Of a stretch of DNA of 64,000 bases, positions 9,705-18,257 are shown piece by piece. Both the position numbers and the translations under genes were made by a program. Each line of letters opens with the position of its first letter. Positions within the stretch are counted from its first letter, which is position 1. The notes under the pieces are model-generated. The model had not been told where the DNA came from and made no database searches. It saw only the letters and a program-made list of their open reading frames with translations. The DNA comes from Marivirga arenosa (GTDB lineage: Bacteria; Bacteroidota; Bacteroidia; Cytophagales; Cyclobacteriaceae): positions 2,258,001 through 2,322,000 of the forward strand of contig NZ_CP129968.2 of the NCBI RefSeq assembly GCF_030503875.2, read 5' to 3'.

Positions 9705-10497
9705 TTATTGGTATTTCAATAATTGCGATTAATCCCTTACCCGGTGCTGATTCAATAGTCATTTTTCCTCCAAGCTTCATGATTCGCTTATCTATATTTC
9801 GAAGTCCTATTCCTTTGATATTTTCTTTCCCATGAGTATCAAATCCAAATCCATCATCTTCATAAATGATATTAATAAATTGATTTTGAAACTCTAAGAC
9901 TTCTAATCGTATTTTCTTAGCCTTTGCATGTTTAAGCGTGTTATTTACTAGTTCTTGAATGATTCTGTAAATCTGGGTATTTATGGAGTTTGGTAATTTC
10001 CCACTTATTTGAATATCGAAATCAGTTTTTAAAGTTGTGACCTTTTTTAAAGTTGTATCAAGATCCTTTAATGATGCCTCTAGTCCAAAGTGTTTCAATA
10101 GTCCAGAATCCAAGCTATGTGAAATTTTACGCGTTTCATCAGCTGCCTTTTGGATGAGAGAATCAATAGTATTGATTTTATTTAATACCTGAGGATCTAA
10201 TCCTTTTTTTGGAATGGTATCAACAGATAAATTTGCAGTAACCAATAGGCTACCTAGATTATCATGTAGTTCTTTTGAAATCCTTTGCCTTTCTTGATCT
10301 TGGCCTTCCAATAATGAATAGGCGTTTTTTAATTCTTGAGCACTTAATAATTCTTCAATTTTCTGAAATTCTATCTTTCGTTTAAGAAGCTTTCTTTGAT
10401 AGAAGTAGATAAACAGGATAATGCTTACGGCTAAAGTCAACATGCCTGAGGCTCCAATTGCAAGTGTAAGTAAAATCATCTTTTCTGAACCAGCCAT
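9697..10497 (-). CDS. NarL-type sensor histidine kinase
   Basis: The 266-aa protein has one N-terminal membrane helix (about residues 8-33), a short coiled region, and a HisKA_3 domain with ERQRISKELHDNLG (phospho-acceptor His about residue 78). A HATPase domain follows, with an N-box QELVNNTLKHAKAK, DDGFGFD and GIGLRNIDKRI. There is almost no periplasmic part, so sensing probably occurs in the membrane or through a partner. The upstream polytopic gene, which overlaps by 22 bases, is a candidate for that role. Confidence 0.93.
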   Translation of the reverse strand: MAGSEKMILLTLAIGASGMLTLAVSIILFIYFYQRKLLKRKIEFQKIEELLSAQELKNAYSLLEGQDQERQRISKELHDNLGSLLVTANLSVDTIPKKGLDPQVLNKINTIDSLIQKAADETRKISHSLDSGLLKHFGLEASLKDLDTTLKKVTTLKTDFDIQISGKLPNSINTQIYRIIQELVNNTLKHAKAKKIRLEVLEFQNQFINIIYEDDGFGFDTHGKENIKGIGLRNIDKRIMKLGGKMTIESAPGKGLIAIIEIPINE

Positions 10498-11105
10498 AAG
10501 CCTACTGCAAAAATTATATTCTTCAATATATTACCAATATTGTGTATATACCATAAGGAAAAGTCAAAAAATCCTGACATTAATTCTGTAGCCAAGAATA
10601 CAGGAAAAAAAGCTAAAGAAGCATATATTAATATCCCTACATTATATGAAAATTGTGGAGCTTCTTTATTGAAAATATCTTTTTCATATCTGTAAATTTC
10701 AATAAAATAAAAAAGGGCTAAAATGATATAGATAAAATTCTTAACGGTTAATGAATAGCTGAAAAAGTCATTTACAGGGTTTTTATAGAAAAGTTCAAGA
10801 ATAATGGAGACTAAATAAATAAGGCTTAATCCTAAAATAATATTTCGTTTTCGATTTAATATTTTCTGATAAAAAATTAGGATTAAAACTGATTCAACCA
10901 ACATATAAATAAATATATAGATGTAGTTTCTACCTTCAATAAAGTATTTTAAGCTGATATCTGAGATAAAAGCTACAGATACCAGCGTAATTAAAATTTT
11001 ATCTATATCTAAATAATTTTCATTTTTTGTTATAAATAGTGTAATGAAAAATAATACAGGAGAATAAACTGATAATGTAGTGATTATGAGATTAAATAAT
11101 TCCAT
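10476..11105 (-). CDS. Polytopic membrane protein, possible partner of the sensor kinase
   Basis: I place the start at the ATG at 11105, one base after the upstream stop, rather than at a longer in-frame start that would overlap the upstream gene by 35 bases. The 209-aa product is almost wholly hydrophobic, with about seven membrane helices. No family is recognised. It overlaps the downstream kinase gene by 22 bases, so production is coupled and it may supply the sensory membrane part for a kinase that has only one helix. Confidence 0.7.
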   Translation of the reverse strand: MELFNLIITTLSVYSPVLFFITLFITKNENYLDIDKILITLVSVAFISDISLKYFIEGRNYIYIFIYMLVESVLILIFYQKILNRKRNIILGLSLIYLVSIILELFYKNPVNDFFSYSLTVKNFIYIILALFYFIEIYRYEKDIFNKEAPQFSYNVGILIYASLAFFPVFLATELMSGFFDFSLWYIHNIGNILKNIIFAVGLWLVQKR

Positions 11106-11106
11106 A

Positions 11107-11682
11107 TTAATTACATTGGTCAGGACAAGGGACGGATGCATTTAAAATTCCATCTCCTCCATCTAAAAAATCATTATCTTTAAAATCATGGATTTTAGGA
11201 TAATCAAATCCATCTTCTGCTACAGGTATCATAAATACATCATAATATTTTTTGTTCGTGATTGTATCCTTGGTAATAGCTCTATATACCCTGACACCAA
11301 TTATTTTTCCTCTTTTAGGAGTTCCATTGTTTTTTAAGGAATCCACATAATTAGCAAATTCTAAAAAGTTGTTTACTCCAAAAGAGTAACCGTAAGGATT
11401 AGATATATTAGGTCTGTTAGGGTTTTTAAGGAAGTCGTTTAATTTTTTCTGAGCTTTATCTGGACTAATCAATCTACCATGGTTAGGCTTAAATCTTGAA
11501 CTATCTTTCTTAAATCTTTCAGCTAATTCTTTATCAAAGAAAATTTCATCTGATGGTTCATCTTGCATGTTTTCAATTGAATCTTGCGTAGTTTCAATTT
11601 TTTCATTTGTGGTAGAGATATGAAAAATAACTACAGCTATTAAAGCCAATAACAGTACGATTGTTGAAATTTTGTAATTCAT
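11107..11682 (-). CDS. Membrane-anchored extracytoplasmic protein, unknown function
   Basis: The start is set at the ATG at 11682 because it gives a clean N-terminal signal anchor (MNYKISTIVLLLALIAVVIF); the upstream extension has no signal-like character. The 191-aa product has no known motif. The mature part is charged, with a Gly/Asp-rich end (DGGDGILNASVPCPDQCN) containing two cysteines. It is the first gene of the two-component operon, and an extracytoplasmic ligand-binding or accessory role is possible but unproven. Confidence 0.6.
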   Translation of the reverse strand: MNYKISTIVLLLALIAVVIFHISTTNEKIETTQDSIENMQDEPSDEIFFDKELAERFKKDSSRFKPNHGRLISPDKAQKKLNDFLKNPNRPNISNPYGYSFGVNNFLEFANYVDSLKNNGTPKRGKIIGVRVYRAITKDTITNKKYYDVFMIPVAEDGFDYPKIHDFKDNDFLDGGDGILNASVPCPDQCN

Positions 11683-11903
11683 GTCATTTAGGTTTTGTTG
11701 TTGAACTGTATAAAAATAGCAAATTATATTGTTTAAAAGCATTTAACAATACCTAGAAAAAGGTATAATTTTCAAAACCCCTCTTTTGGAACGAGTGCAT
11801 TCATATAGTATTAAAATACAGAAATAGGACTTTAAGTAACCTTAGTTACCTTCTTACTAAGTTTTTGAACGTATATTAATGTATATCAAAAAATGATATT
11901 GAC

Positions 11904-12587
11904 ATGAAAACTTTAGGACTAATAGGGGGGACTTCCTGGCATGCAACAGTAGAATATTATACACAAATCAATCAGAAAGTATCTGAAGTAATAGGGAAAC
12001 AAGCCAATCCAGAGCTTTTAATTTATAGCATTAATATTGAGTTAATGCGAGAACAGAATAAGGAAAAAATCAATTCCAAATATCTTGAAGTAAGCAAAAA
12101 GTTACAAGAAGCAGGAGCGGATGCTATTATAATTTGTGCTAATACACCACACATGGTTTACGATTATGTTCAGCCTAAAATTGATATCCCAATCTTACAT
12201 ATAGGAACTGCCACAGGAAAATCAGCTCAAGCTTCAAAAATGAAAACATTAGGATTACTAGGGAATAAACCTACCATGACTGGTGACTTCATATCTTCAA
12301 AATTAAAAAATGATTATGGTATGGAGGTCATTATCCCCGAAGGCGAAAGTTTAGATAAATCTCACTACTATGTTTCCAAAGAGCTTACTCAAGGCACATT
12401 CTCTGATGAAGCCAAATCATTTTATCTTAATCAAATTAAGGAAATGAAGAAAAGAGGTGCTGATGGAATAATACTGGGCTGTACAGAGCTTCCAATTTTG
12501 CTAAAAGGAATAGATTCAGAATTACCGATGCTTCGAACAACAGACTTGCATATTGAGATGGCGGTTGAATTTATTTTAGAGAATTAA
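11904..12587 (+). CDS. Aspartate/glutamate racemase family protein
   Basis: The 227-aa cytoplasmic protein has the two-domain cofactor-independent racemase layout with the two catalytic cysteines: C78 in IICANTPHMV and C193 in ILGCTELPILL. The N-terminal GLIGGTSWHATVEYY is also typical. Such enzymes interconvert L- and D-Asp, Glu or other amino acids, often for cell-wall use. The true substrate cannot be told, since some YgeA/RacX members have a broad range. It is monocistronic by spacing. Confidence 0.9.
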   Translation: MKTLGLIGGTSWHATVEYYTQINQKVSEVIGKQANPELLIYSINIELMREQNKEKINSKYLEVSKKLQEAGADAIIICANTPHMVYDYVQPKIDIPILHIGTATGKSAQASKMKTLGLLGNKPTMTGDFISSKLKNDYGMEVIIPEGESLDKSHYYVSKELTQGTFSDEAKSFYLNQIKEMKKRGADGIILGCTELPILLKGIDSELPMLRTTDLHIEMAVEFILEN

Positions 12588-12625
12588 CAAATTCATATTT
12601 GGGGAGTTAATAGGAAAAATAATAG

Positions 12626-13123
12626 ATGAAAACTGAAAAAACTCTTCAACTAAAACCTAAGCATTTCAAAAACCACGTCTTTTCAAGGGAATTTGAATCT
12701 TACTATACAGAAGAACAAATCTGGCAATGGCTAAACAACCCAAAGACCTTTACTGATCATCAAATATGGCCTTTTCGAGTAGAGTTTCTTAAAGATGCTT
12801 CCCAAGAACATGAATTTGAACCTGGTGTATTAAACACTCACCATGGCCCCTTGTTGTCATTAGCAGGTGAAATAGGAGAGGTAAATGCACATTACAGAGA
12901 TTTAAAATATTATTACGGTAGTTATGTGTTTTCATTTAGATTCATTCGTCCTTACCGATTAGAGTTTTTTACTGAAGATATAGAGGATAAACGAATCGTT
13001 ACAGTTCAGCTTAGTAGTTTTGTAAAACCATCATTTTATAAATTATGGAGCTGGATGCAAGGCTTATTTTGGGCAAATTTCGGAAAATGGATGAATAAAA
13101 ATATTAAGAAACGTTTGAAATGA
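12626..13123 (+). CDS. Hypothetical protein, possibly SRPBCC-like
   Basis: The 165-aa protein has no signal peptide and an aromatic-rich sequence with alternating strands and a C-terminal amphipathic helix (GLFWANFGKWMNKNIKK). This looks like a ligand-binding SRPBCC/polyketide-cyclase type fold, but no diagnostic motif is visible. It overlaps the next gene by 4 bases (ATGA) and so is probably translated with the flavin-binding protein. Confidence 0.6.
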   Translation: MKTEKTLQLKPKHFKNHVFSREFESYYTEEQIWQWLNNPKTFTDHQIWPFRVEFLKDASQEHEFEPGVLNTHHGPLLSLAGEIGEVNAHYRDLKYYYGSYVFSFRFIRPYRLEFFTEDIEDKRIVTVQLSSFVKPSFYKLWSWMQGLFWANFGKWMNKNIKKRLK

Positions 13124-13689
13124 GTTTAATAAATTCTGAATCAACACTTGATGAAATAAATGAAACGGTATTAAATCTTTTGAACCGAGCGGGTAACGAT
13201 CCAAAATCAGCATATAGGTACATTGTGTTTAATACCATTTCAGAAGACTTTCCTAATACAAGATATGTAGTGTTAAGGAAATTCGATAAAAAAGAGTTAG
13301 AGCTTTATGTTTATACCGATTATCGTTCGGGTAAAGTTCATGAAATAGAAGCTAATCCTAGGGTTTCAATACTTGCTTATGATAAACAAAAAAAGCTTCA
13401 ACTTAAATTAAAGACGCATGCTAAACTGCATTATAAGGATGAGGTATCCAATCATCATTGGAACTCAATTATTTCAGGAAAGGAATCTTATAATACTAAG
13501 TTGAACCCGGGTAAACCAATTGAAAGCCTAACTGAAGGACATAAATTGAAGCCTGAGATTGATGATAAACATTTTACTGTTATTATACTAAAACTTCAAT
13601 TAATGGAAGTATTGCAATTAAATAAAGAAGGACATATTAGAGCTAAATTTGATTTTGAGAATAGTGACCAATCTTTTTTAGTGCCTTAA
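13120..13689 (+). CDS. Pyridoxamine 5'-phosphate oxidase-like flavoprotein
   Basis: The 189-aa protein resembles the split-barrel FMN-binding family: NTRYVVLRKFDKKELELYVYTDYRSGKV is the typical strand pair with the phosphate-contacting RSGKV. It lacks the WGGY C-terminal signature of true PdxH (present in the paralogue at 46703-47284), so it is more likely a general flavin oxidoreductase or binding protein of the Alr4036 type. It ends 3 bases from the convergent arfB stop. Confidence 0.75.
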   Translation: MSLINSESTLDEINETVLNLLNRAGNDPKSAYRYIVFNTISEDFPNTRYVVLRKFDKKELELYVYTDYRSGKVHEIEANPRVSILAYDKQKKLQLKLKTHAKLHYKDEVSNHHWNSIISGKESYNTKLNPGKPIESLTEGHKLKPEIDDKHFTVIILKLQLMEVLQLNKEGHIRAKFDFENSDQSFLVP

Positions 13690-13692
13690 TAA

Positions 13693-14103
13693 TTATAGTT
13701 CAGGATTCTTTCTCAGTTTTTTCTTTTCGGAATGTAGTTTCTTAGACTTTAATCTTTTTTTCTGGGCAGCTTTGGTTGGCTTGGTCTTCTTTCTAACTTT
13801 TGGCTTTTCAAATGCCTTTTTTAATAACCTCTCCAGCTTTTTAAATGCAATTTCCTTATTTTTTAGTTGAGATCTTTTTGCTTCAGCTGTAATAATTAAT
13901 TCACCATTTTTATTTAATTTATTCGATAGCTTTTGTTTTATCAATTCCTTTTGATGGTTATCTAGAGATTGGGAGGTTTTAATGTTGAATTTCAGCATCA
14001 CTTTGGTTTCTACCTTATTCACATTCTGTCCTCCCTTACCGCTGCTACGTGAAGTTATTATTTCAATTTCTTTCTTTATGTCGCTAAAATTTAGATTATT
14101 CAT
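13693..14103 (-). CDS. arfB: Alternative ribosome-rescue factor / peptidyl-tRNA hydrolase ArfB
   Basis: The 136-aa protein has the class I release-factor motif GGQ (residues 24-26, SSGKGGQNVNKVET) and a Lys/Arg-rich tail without the codon-recognition domain of RF1/RF2, the pattern of ArfB/YaeJ/ICT1. The tail inserts in the empty mRNA channel of stalled ribosomes and the GGQ loop releases the peptide. Length matches the family. Confidence 0.92.
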   Translation of the reverse strand: MNNLNFSDIKKEIEIITSRSSGKGGQNVNKVETKVMLKFNIKTSQSLDNHQKELIKQKLSNKLNKNGELIITAEAKRSQLKNKEIAFKKLERLLKKAFEKPKVRKKTKPTKAAQKKRLKSKKLHSEKKKLRKNPEL

Positions 14104-14189
14104 ACATTCATTTGTCTGTCAAAAAATATTATTGGTCTAATAAGTATCGATTTATATCTATATTATTTACTGAATTTCAATAATTTAGG

Positions 14190-14197
14190 TAGTTTTG
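14190..14197 (+). promoter_or_regulatory. Putative Bacteroidetes -7 promoter element
   Basis: TAGTTTTG fits the Bacteroidetes sigma consensus TAnnTTTG and lies about 54 bases before the ATG of the PD40-OmpA gene. I see no good -33 TTG at the usual distance, so only half of the promoter is supported. Confidence 0.35.
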
Positions 14198-14250
14198 TTT
14201 CATGTAATAATTTAATCTTTTATATTCGTATAGATCAATCTTAATACTGA

Positions 14251-16233
14251 ATGATGAGAATTTATAAAATTTCCATTATTTCAACCAGCATTTTTTTATT
14301 GAACTTAAGTTTAGTATTTGCCCAAGAAATAATTAAAACTAATCTTTCTGACTCAATAAATACTATTTACACAGAATCAAAACCCATGATTTCTGCAGAT
14401 GGTAATTATCTGTTTTTTGCCAGACAAAATTCACCTGATAATTTTATGGGTGTTGATGACGACCAGGATATTTATGTGAGCAAATATGGTTTAAGAGGAT
14501 GGGAAAAAGCCATTAACATTGGCGAACCACTTAATAATGAATATCCTAATGGAGTAGTTTCAGTATCCCCAACTGCAAATTCATTATTCTTACTCGATGC
14601 CTATGATAACTCTAAAAAGGAGGAAGGTATAGCGGTTAGTCATTTAACAGACAGTGGATGGACAGTACCTAAGAAAGTGGTCATTAAAGATTTCTATAAC
14701 AAAAGTTCTTATATCGATTATTTCTTTAGTACTAGTGGTAAGGAATTACTTATTGCTGTAGATCGTAATGATAGTTATGGTGATCAAGATTTGTATGTTA
14801 GTAAAAAGGATAAAGATGGTAATTGGTCTACTCCTATAAATTTAGGAGAACAGATTAATACCAAAAGACCTGAATTTTCTCCCTTTCTGGCAGCGGATAA
14901 TAAAACTTTATTTTTTGCCTCTATGGGACATGAAAACTACGGGAATGCCGATATTTTTTATTCTAAAAGATTAGACTCTACCTGGACAAATTGGTCAGAA
15001 CCACAGAATCTAGGACCTGATGTTAATAGTGAAGGATTTGAAGCCTATTATACCATTCCCGCTAATGGATCAATTGGTTATTATGTTAGTGCAGAGGGCG
15101 GAAGAGAAGGTAGCAGAGATATATATTCCATCACCATACCCTATCAGTTTCGACCAGATCCTGTAATCCTACTTAAGGGTCAATTTCTTTCTGAAAATAA
15201 TAGTTCAGATAGCATTGAATATAATGTAAACTTTTTGACAACAAGTGCTTCAGAATCTGAGGTTAATATAGATTATGAGTCGAATCACTTTAATGCTATT
15301 CTACCTACTGGTGCATCCTATTTCTTTTATGTAAATAAGTCAAATGTCATAAGCGAGAGTCATTATATTGATCTAACTAACCAAAAGGAATATATGATTG
15401 AAACAGCGGATATTCATACAGTTCCGGTTCAGGAAGGAGAATCTTTCACAAGTCATAATATTCAATTTGAAAAGGAAGGTTCTGAATTTGTAATGTCAAC
15501 TTATTTTGAACTAGTCAGATTATTAGAAGATTTCAAGCAATATGTGGGATTACAATTTGAATTGACTGGACATGCACATGATTTTGAGGATAGTTTACAA
15601 AACTTAGAGTTATCAAAAGAAAGATTAGAGAAGATACGGGAATTTTATGTTCAGCAAGATTTTAATGAAGATCAATTCATACTAACACCTAAAGGGGATG
15701 TTGAGCTTAATCAAGATGATTATAAGAAACATATCAATTCCATATTTAATGTTAATAATAGAATAGATTTTAAAATTATTAGTACGAATTGGGCAGAGGA
15801 AGTCAAATTGGCAATGCTTAGTGAAAATACCATTTCAAGCCTGAGTAGCGGCAGCAGCGCTTCAAAAGCAGGAATTAATCAGTCCGAATCAGAAGATATA
15901 GTGATTAAAAACTATTCAGTACTATTTGATTTTGATGATGTAGTAATTGATGAAAATCAGAAATCATTAATGGAATTGAATGAGAATTTGAAAAAGGGCT
16001 ATATTAAGGGTTTTGTGCTTACAGGGCATACTTGCAATGTTGGAGATGAAAACTACAATAGAATCTTATCTGAAAAGAGAGCTGAAAGTTTAAAAAACTG
16101 GCTTATAAAGCATGGAGTTAAATCTGAAAACATTTCAATAGAACCAAAAGGAGAGTTAAACCCAATTGCTGACAATTCTAGTATTGATGGTAGAAAATTA
16201 AATAGGAGAGTAGAGGTTCAGATTAGAAATTAA
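14251..16233 (+). CDS. PD40 beta-propeller protein with two OmpA-like domains
   Basis: The 660-aa protein has a signal peptide (about 1-25, ending VFAQ) and PD40/WD40-like repeats (for example SADGNYLFFARQ, AADNKTLFFASMG) over roughly residues 35-290. A linker is followed by two OmpA-like peptidoglycan-binding units. The last (about 555-660) is canonical (LFDFDDVVIDENQ, LTGHTCNVGDENYN, NRRVEVQIRN). The preceding one (about 410-510; ELTGHAHDFEDSLQNLELS, NNRIDFKI) is a degenerate copy. It probably links outer membrane and peptidoglycan. The stop overlaps the convergent Gre-like stop by 4 bases. Confidence 0.88.
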   Translation: MMRIYKISIISTSIFLLNLSLVFAQEIIKTNLSDSINTIYTESKPMISADGNYLFFARQNSPDNFMGVDDDQDIYVSKYGLRGWEKAINIGEPLNNEYPNGVVSVSPTANSLFLLDAYDNSKKEEGIAVSHLTDSGWTVPKKVVIKDFYNKSSYIDYFFSTSGKELLIAVDRNDSYGDQDLYVSKKDKDGNWSTPINLGEQINTKRPEFSPFLAADNKTLFFASMGHENYGNADIFYSKRLDSTWTNWSEPQNLGPDVNSEGFEAYYTIPANGSIGYYVSAEGGREGSRDIYSITIPYQFRPDPVILLKGQFLSENNSSDSIEYNVNFLTTSASESEVNIDYESNHFNAILPTGASYFFYVNKSNVISESHYIDLTNQKEYMIETADIHTVPVQEGESFTSHNIQFEKEGSEFVMSTYFELVRLLEDFKQYVGLQFELTGHAHDFEDSLQNLELSKERLEKIREFYVQQDFNEDQFILTPKGDVELNQDDYKKHINSIFNVNNRIDFKIISTNWAEEVKLAMLSENTISSLSSGSSASKAGINQSESEDIVIKNYSVLFDFDDVVIDENQKSLMELNENLKKGYIKGFVLTGHTCNVGDENYNRILSEKRAESLKNWLIKHGVKSENISIEPKGELNPIADNSSIDGRKLNRRVEVQIRN

Positions 16234-16727
16234 TATTCAATATTAAGAATTTCGATTTCTTTGGTTTCTTTACCCAATTGAAAGCTGGTTGTATCACCTT
16301 TTTGTTTACCAGTTAAGGCTTGTGCAATTGGTGAGAAGAATGCAATCTTTTGCTGTTTTACATCTGCTTCATCAGCTCCTACAATTTGGAAATTCTGAAT
16401 TTGATTATTCATTTTAAATTTTATGAGGGCTCCAAATCTGACCTCATGAGGATTTTGGTTGTCATTTATAATGACTTTGGCAGAATTTATTCTTTCTTCT
16501 AGAAGCTTTAGTTTTCCATTTATTTCCAGCTGTGATTTTCGTCTGTCAGATTCTTTTTCTATTTTCTTTAATTGCTCCTTTTCTAACTCCAATAATTCTT
16601 TTTCTTTCAATAGCGCTTCTTTACCTGCTGGAGTCACATAATTAGATTCCCCTGTAGGCAGTGGTGCTCTGGGGGGTATAAATGGAGCTTCCTCCTGATC
16701 ATCTTCTTTAACAAATGCTCTACTCAT
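16230..16727 (-). CDS. GreA/GreB-family factor with altered coiled-coil tip
   Basis: The 165-aa protein has a Pro-rich start (FIPPRAPLPTGESNYVTPAG), a Glu/Lys coiled coil (about residues 35-85) and a C-terminal Gre FKBP-like domain (VRFGALIKFK, FFSPIAQALTGKQKGD). True Gre factors carry D-x-x-E-N-A-E/D-Y at the tip to hold the catalytic metal; here the corresponding segment reads DRRKSQLEINGKL, so acidic tip residues are largely absent. It may bind the RNA polymerase secondary channel without strong transcript cleavage. A second, canonical GreB lies at 30469-31002. Confidence 0.8.
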   Translation of the reverse strand: MSRAFVKEDDQEEAPFIPPRAPLPTGESNYVTPAGKEALLKEKELLELEKEQLKKIEKESDRRKSQLEINGKLKLLEERINSAKVIINDNQNPHEVRFGALIKFKMNNQIQNFQIVGADEADVKQQKIAFFSPIAQALTGKQKGDTTSFQLGKETKEIEILNIEY

Positions 16728-16765
16728 AATTTCATTTCTTTAGTAATTAATACGGAAATGAGAAT

Positions 16766-17257
16766 TTATGATTCAGGAATGGATGAATTTTGCTTTAACC
16801 ATTCTAATTTTGGATGAATATAGGTTTTACAAAAAGGCTTATCCGGATTGTTTTTATAGTAATTTAAATAGTTATCCGTATTTAATTTGAACTCATTAAA
16901 TACTAGAGTTTTTGTGATTAATTCTTGCTGGAATTTGATCTTCAGTTCATTTAAACACTGATCAGCTGTAAGCTTATCTGTTTCATGAAAGTAATAAATA
17001 GCTGATCTATATTTAGATCGCATAATATGTTGAGAAGTTGCACTATGAGTGTTTAAGTGTATGTAAATGAGCTCTTTTAGGGATATTATGGACTTTTTGT
17101 AATGTACAATAACAGCCTCCGAAAATGAATGATAGGGATATTTAGATTTTATCCATCCTTGTTCGACTTTTTCTACTCTCTTTAAAGATTGAAATACTGC
17201 TTCAATACACCAATGGCAACCACCTCCAAATCCTATTTTATCTATAGTATTATCCAA
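16766..17257 (-). CDS. Divergent peptide-methionine sulfoxide reductase A-like protein
   Basis: The 163-aa protein begins with GFGGGCHWCIEAVFQSL, the MsrA active-site loop with H in place of the usual F (GCFWC). Catalytic Cys is residue 14. The usual downstream GYxGG is replaced by QGWIKSKYPYHSF, although VIVHYKKSIISLKELIYIHLNTHSATSQ follows the family pattern (HDPT region altered to HSAT). Members reduce methionine-S-sulfoxide. Because several conserved positions have changed, activity is not certain. Confidence 0.75.
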   Translation of the reverse strand: MDNTIDKIGFGGGCHWCIEAVFQSLKRVEKVEQGWIKSKYPYHSFSEAVIVHYKKSIISLKELIYIHLNTHSATSQHIMRSKYRSAIYYFHETDKLTADQCLNELKIKFQQELITKTLVFNEFKLNTDNYLNYYKNNPDKPFCKTYIHPKLEWLKQNSSIPES

Positions 17258-17328
17258 AGTGAAATTTCAACAGGAATTATATATATTTAATTTCCTAAAA
17301 TTAAAAATTCACTTTTAAAACCTAAAAT

Positions 17329-17796
17329 ATGAAAGAAGCACAAGCGCTGAATTTTGTAAGTAAATTTCATAAAACATTTAACCATCCCATATTATCTGAT
17401 CCTCAAATTCCACCCCAAAAGAGAGCTGAATTGCGTCTGAATCTTTTAAAGGAGGAACTAAAAGAATTAGAAGAAGCGGTTGAAAATCAAGATGTTGTTG
17501 AAGCTGCAGATGCTTTATGTGATTTGCAATATGTTTTAGCGGGTGCAATTCTTGAGTTTGGGATGGGAGATAAGTTTGCAGAATTATTTGAGGAAGTTCA
17601 AAGGTCAAATATGAGTAAAGTATGTACTTCAGAGGCCGAAGCGCAAGCAACAGTCAATCATTACCAATCACAAAATCAGGATGCTTTTTATGAGAAAAAA
17701 GATGACTTTTATTTAGTGTTCAGAAAGAATGATCACAAAACATTAAAATCAATTAATTATTCTGAAGTTGATTTGAAAAGTATATTAGAAAAATAA
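17329..17796 (+). CDS. MazG-like nucleotide pyrophosphohydrolase
   Basis: The 155-aa protein carries the all-alpha NTP pyrophosphohydrolase metal motif EELKELEEA then EAADALCDLQYVLAG (about residues 42-76), as in MazG/HisE-like enzymes that hydrolyse (d)NTPs or related nucleotides to the monophosphate. The C-terminal part (KKDDFYLVFRKND) is a short beta hairpin typical of stand-alone members. It is monocistronic, with the REP-like repeat field starting directly after its stop. Confidence 0.85.
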   Translation: MKEAQALNFVSKFHKTFNHPILSDPQIPPQKRAELRLNLLKEELKELEEAVENQDVVEAADALCDLQYVLAGAILEFGMGDKFAELFEEVQRSNMSKVCTSEAEAQATVNHYQSQNQDAFYEKKDDFYLVFRKNDHKTLKSINYSEVDLKSILEK

Positions 17797-17818
17797 ATGT
17801 AAGATATGGATTAATCTG

Positions 17819-18257
17819 GTCAGAACTGAAGGTCTGACAGAAATTATTTTAGGTCTGACTGTCGTCTGACCATATGAATCAGCATTAAGGTCAGCACCAA
17901 AGGTCTGACTGTCGTCTGACCAAGATGAGTCAGGCATTAAGGTCAGTACCAAAGGTCTGACCTTTTGTTTCTTTTATAGCATAAAGAATTCAACTATCGT
18001 CTGTTCGTTTGCACAGTTTTTCAGCAATTTTGGAATCAGTTTTAGGTCTGACTGTCGTTTGACCATATGAATCTGCATTAAGGTCAGCACCAAAGGTCTG
18101 ACTATCGTCTGACCATATGAATCTGCATTAAGGTCAGTACCAAATGTCTGACTGTCGTCTGACCAAGATGAGTTAACATTAAGGTCTGTACCAAAGGTCT
18201 TACTATCGTCTGATCAAGATGAGTAAGGCACTAAGGTCTGTATCAAAGGTCAGACCT
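17819..18257. repeat. Left REP-like array, about 50-bp period
   Basis: The core GGTCTGACTGTCGTCTGACC (8-base arms, 4-base loop, one T-T mismatch) occurs at 17852, 17902, 18045, 18095, 18145 and 18196 with small changes, spaced about 50 bases apart. Shorter GGTCTGACC forms lie at 17954 and 18249. The intervening sequence (AAGATGAGTNAGGCATTAAG, then GGTCAGTACCAAA) is conserved too. An 80-base unrelated piece interrupts the array near 17963-18044. The final copy overlaps the end of the RAYT gene. Confidence 0.85.

Noticed and set aside
17852-18257. Regular 20-base repeats with about 30-base spacing looking like a CRISPR array
   Set aside because: The supposed spacers are themselves conserved (AAGATGAGTNAGGCATTAAG), repeats have mismatches, no cas gene is near, and a RAYT gene explains the pattern.
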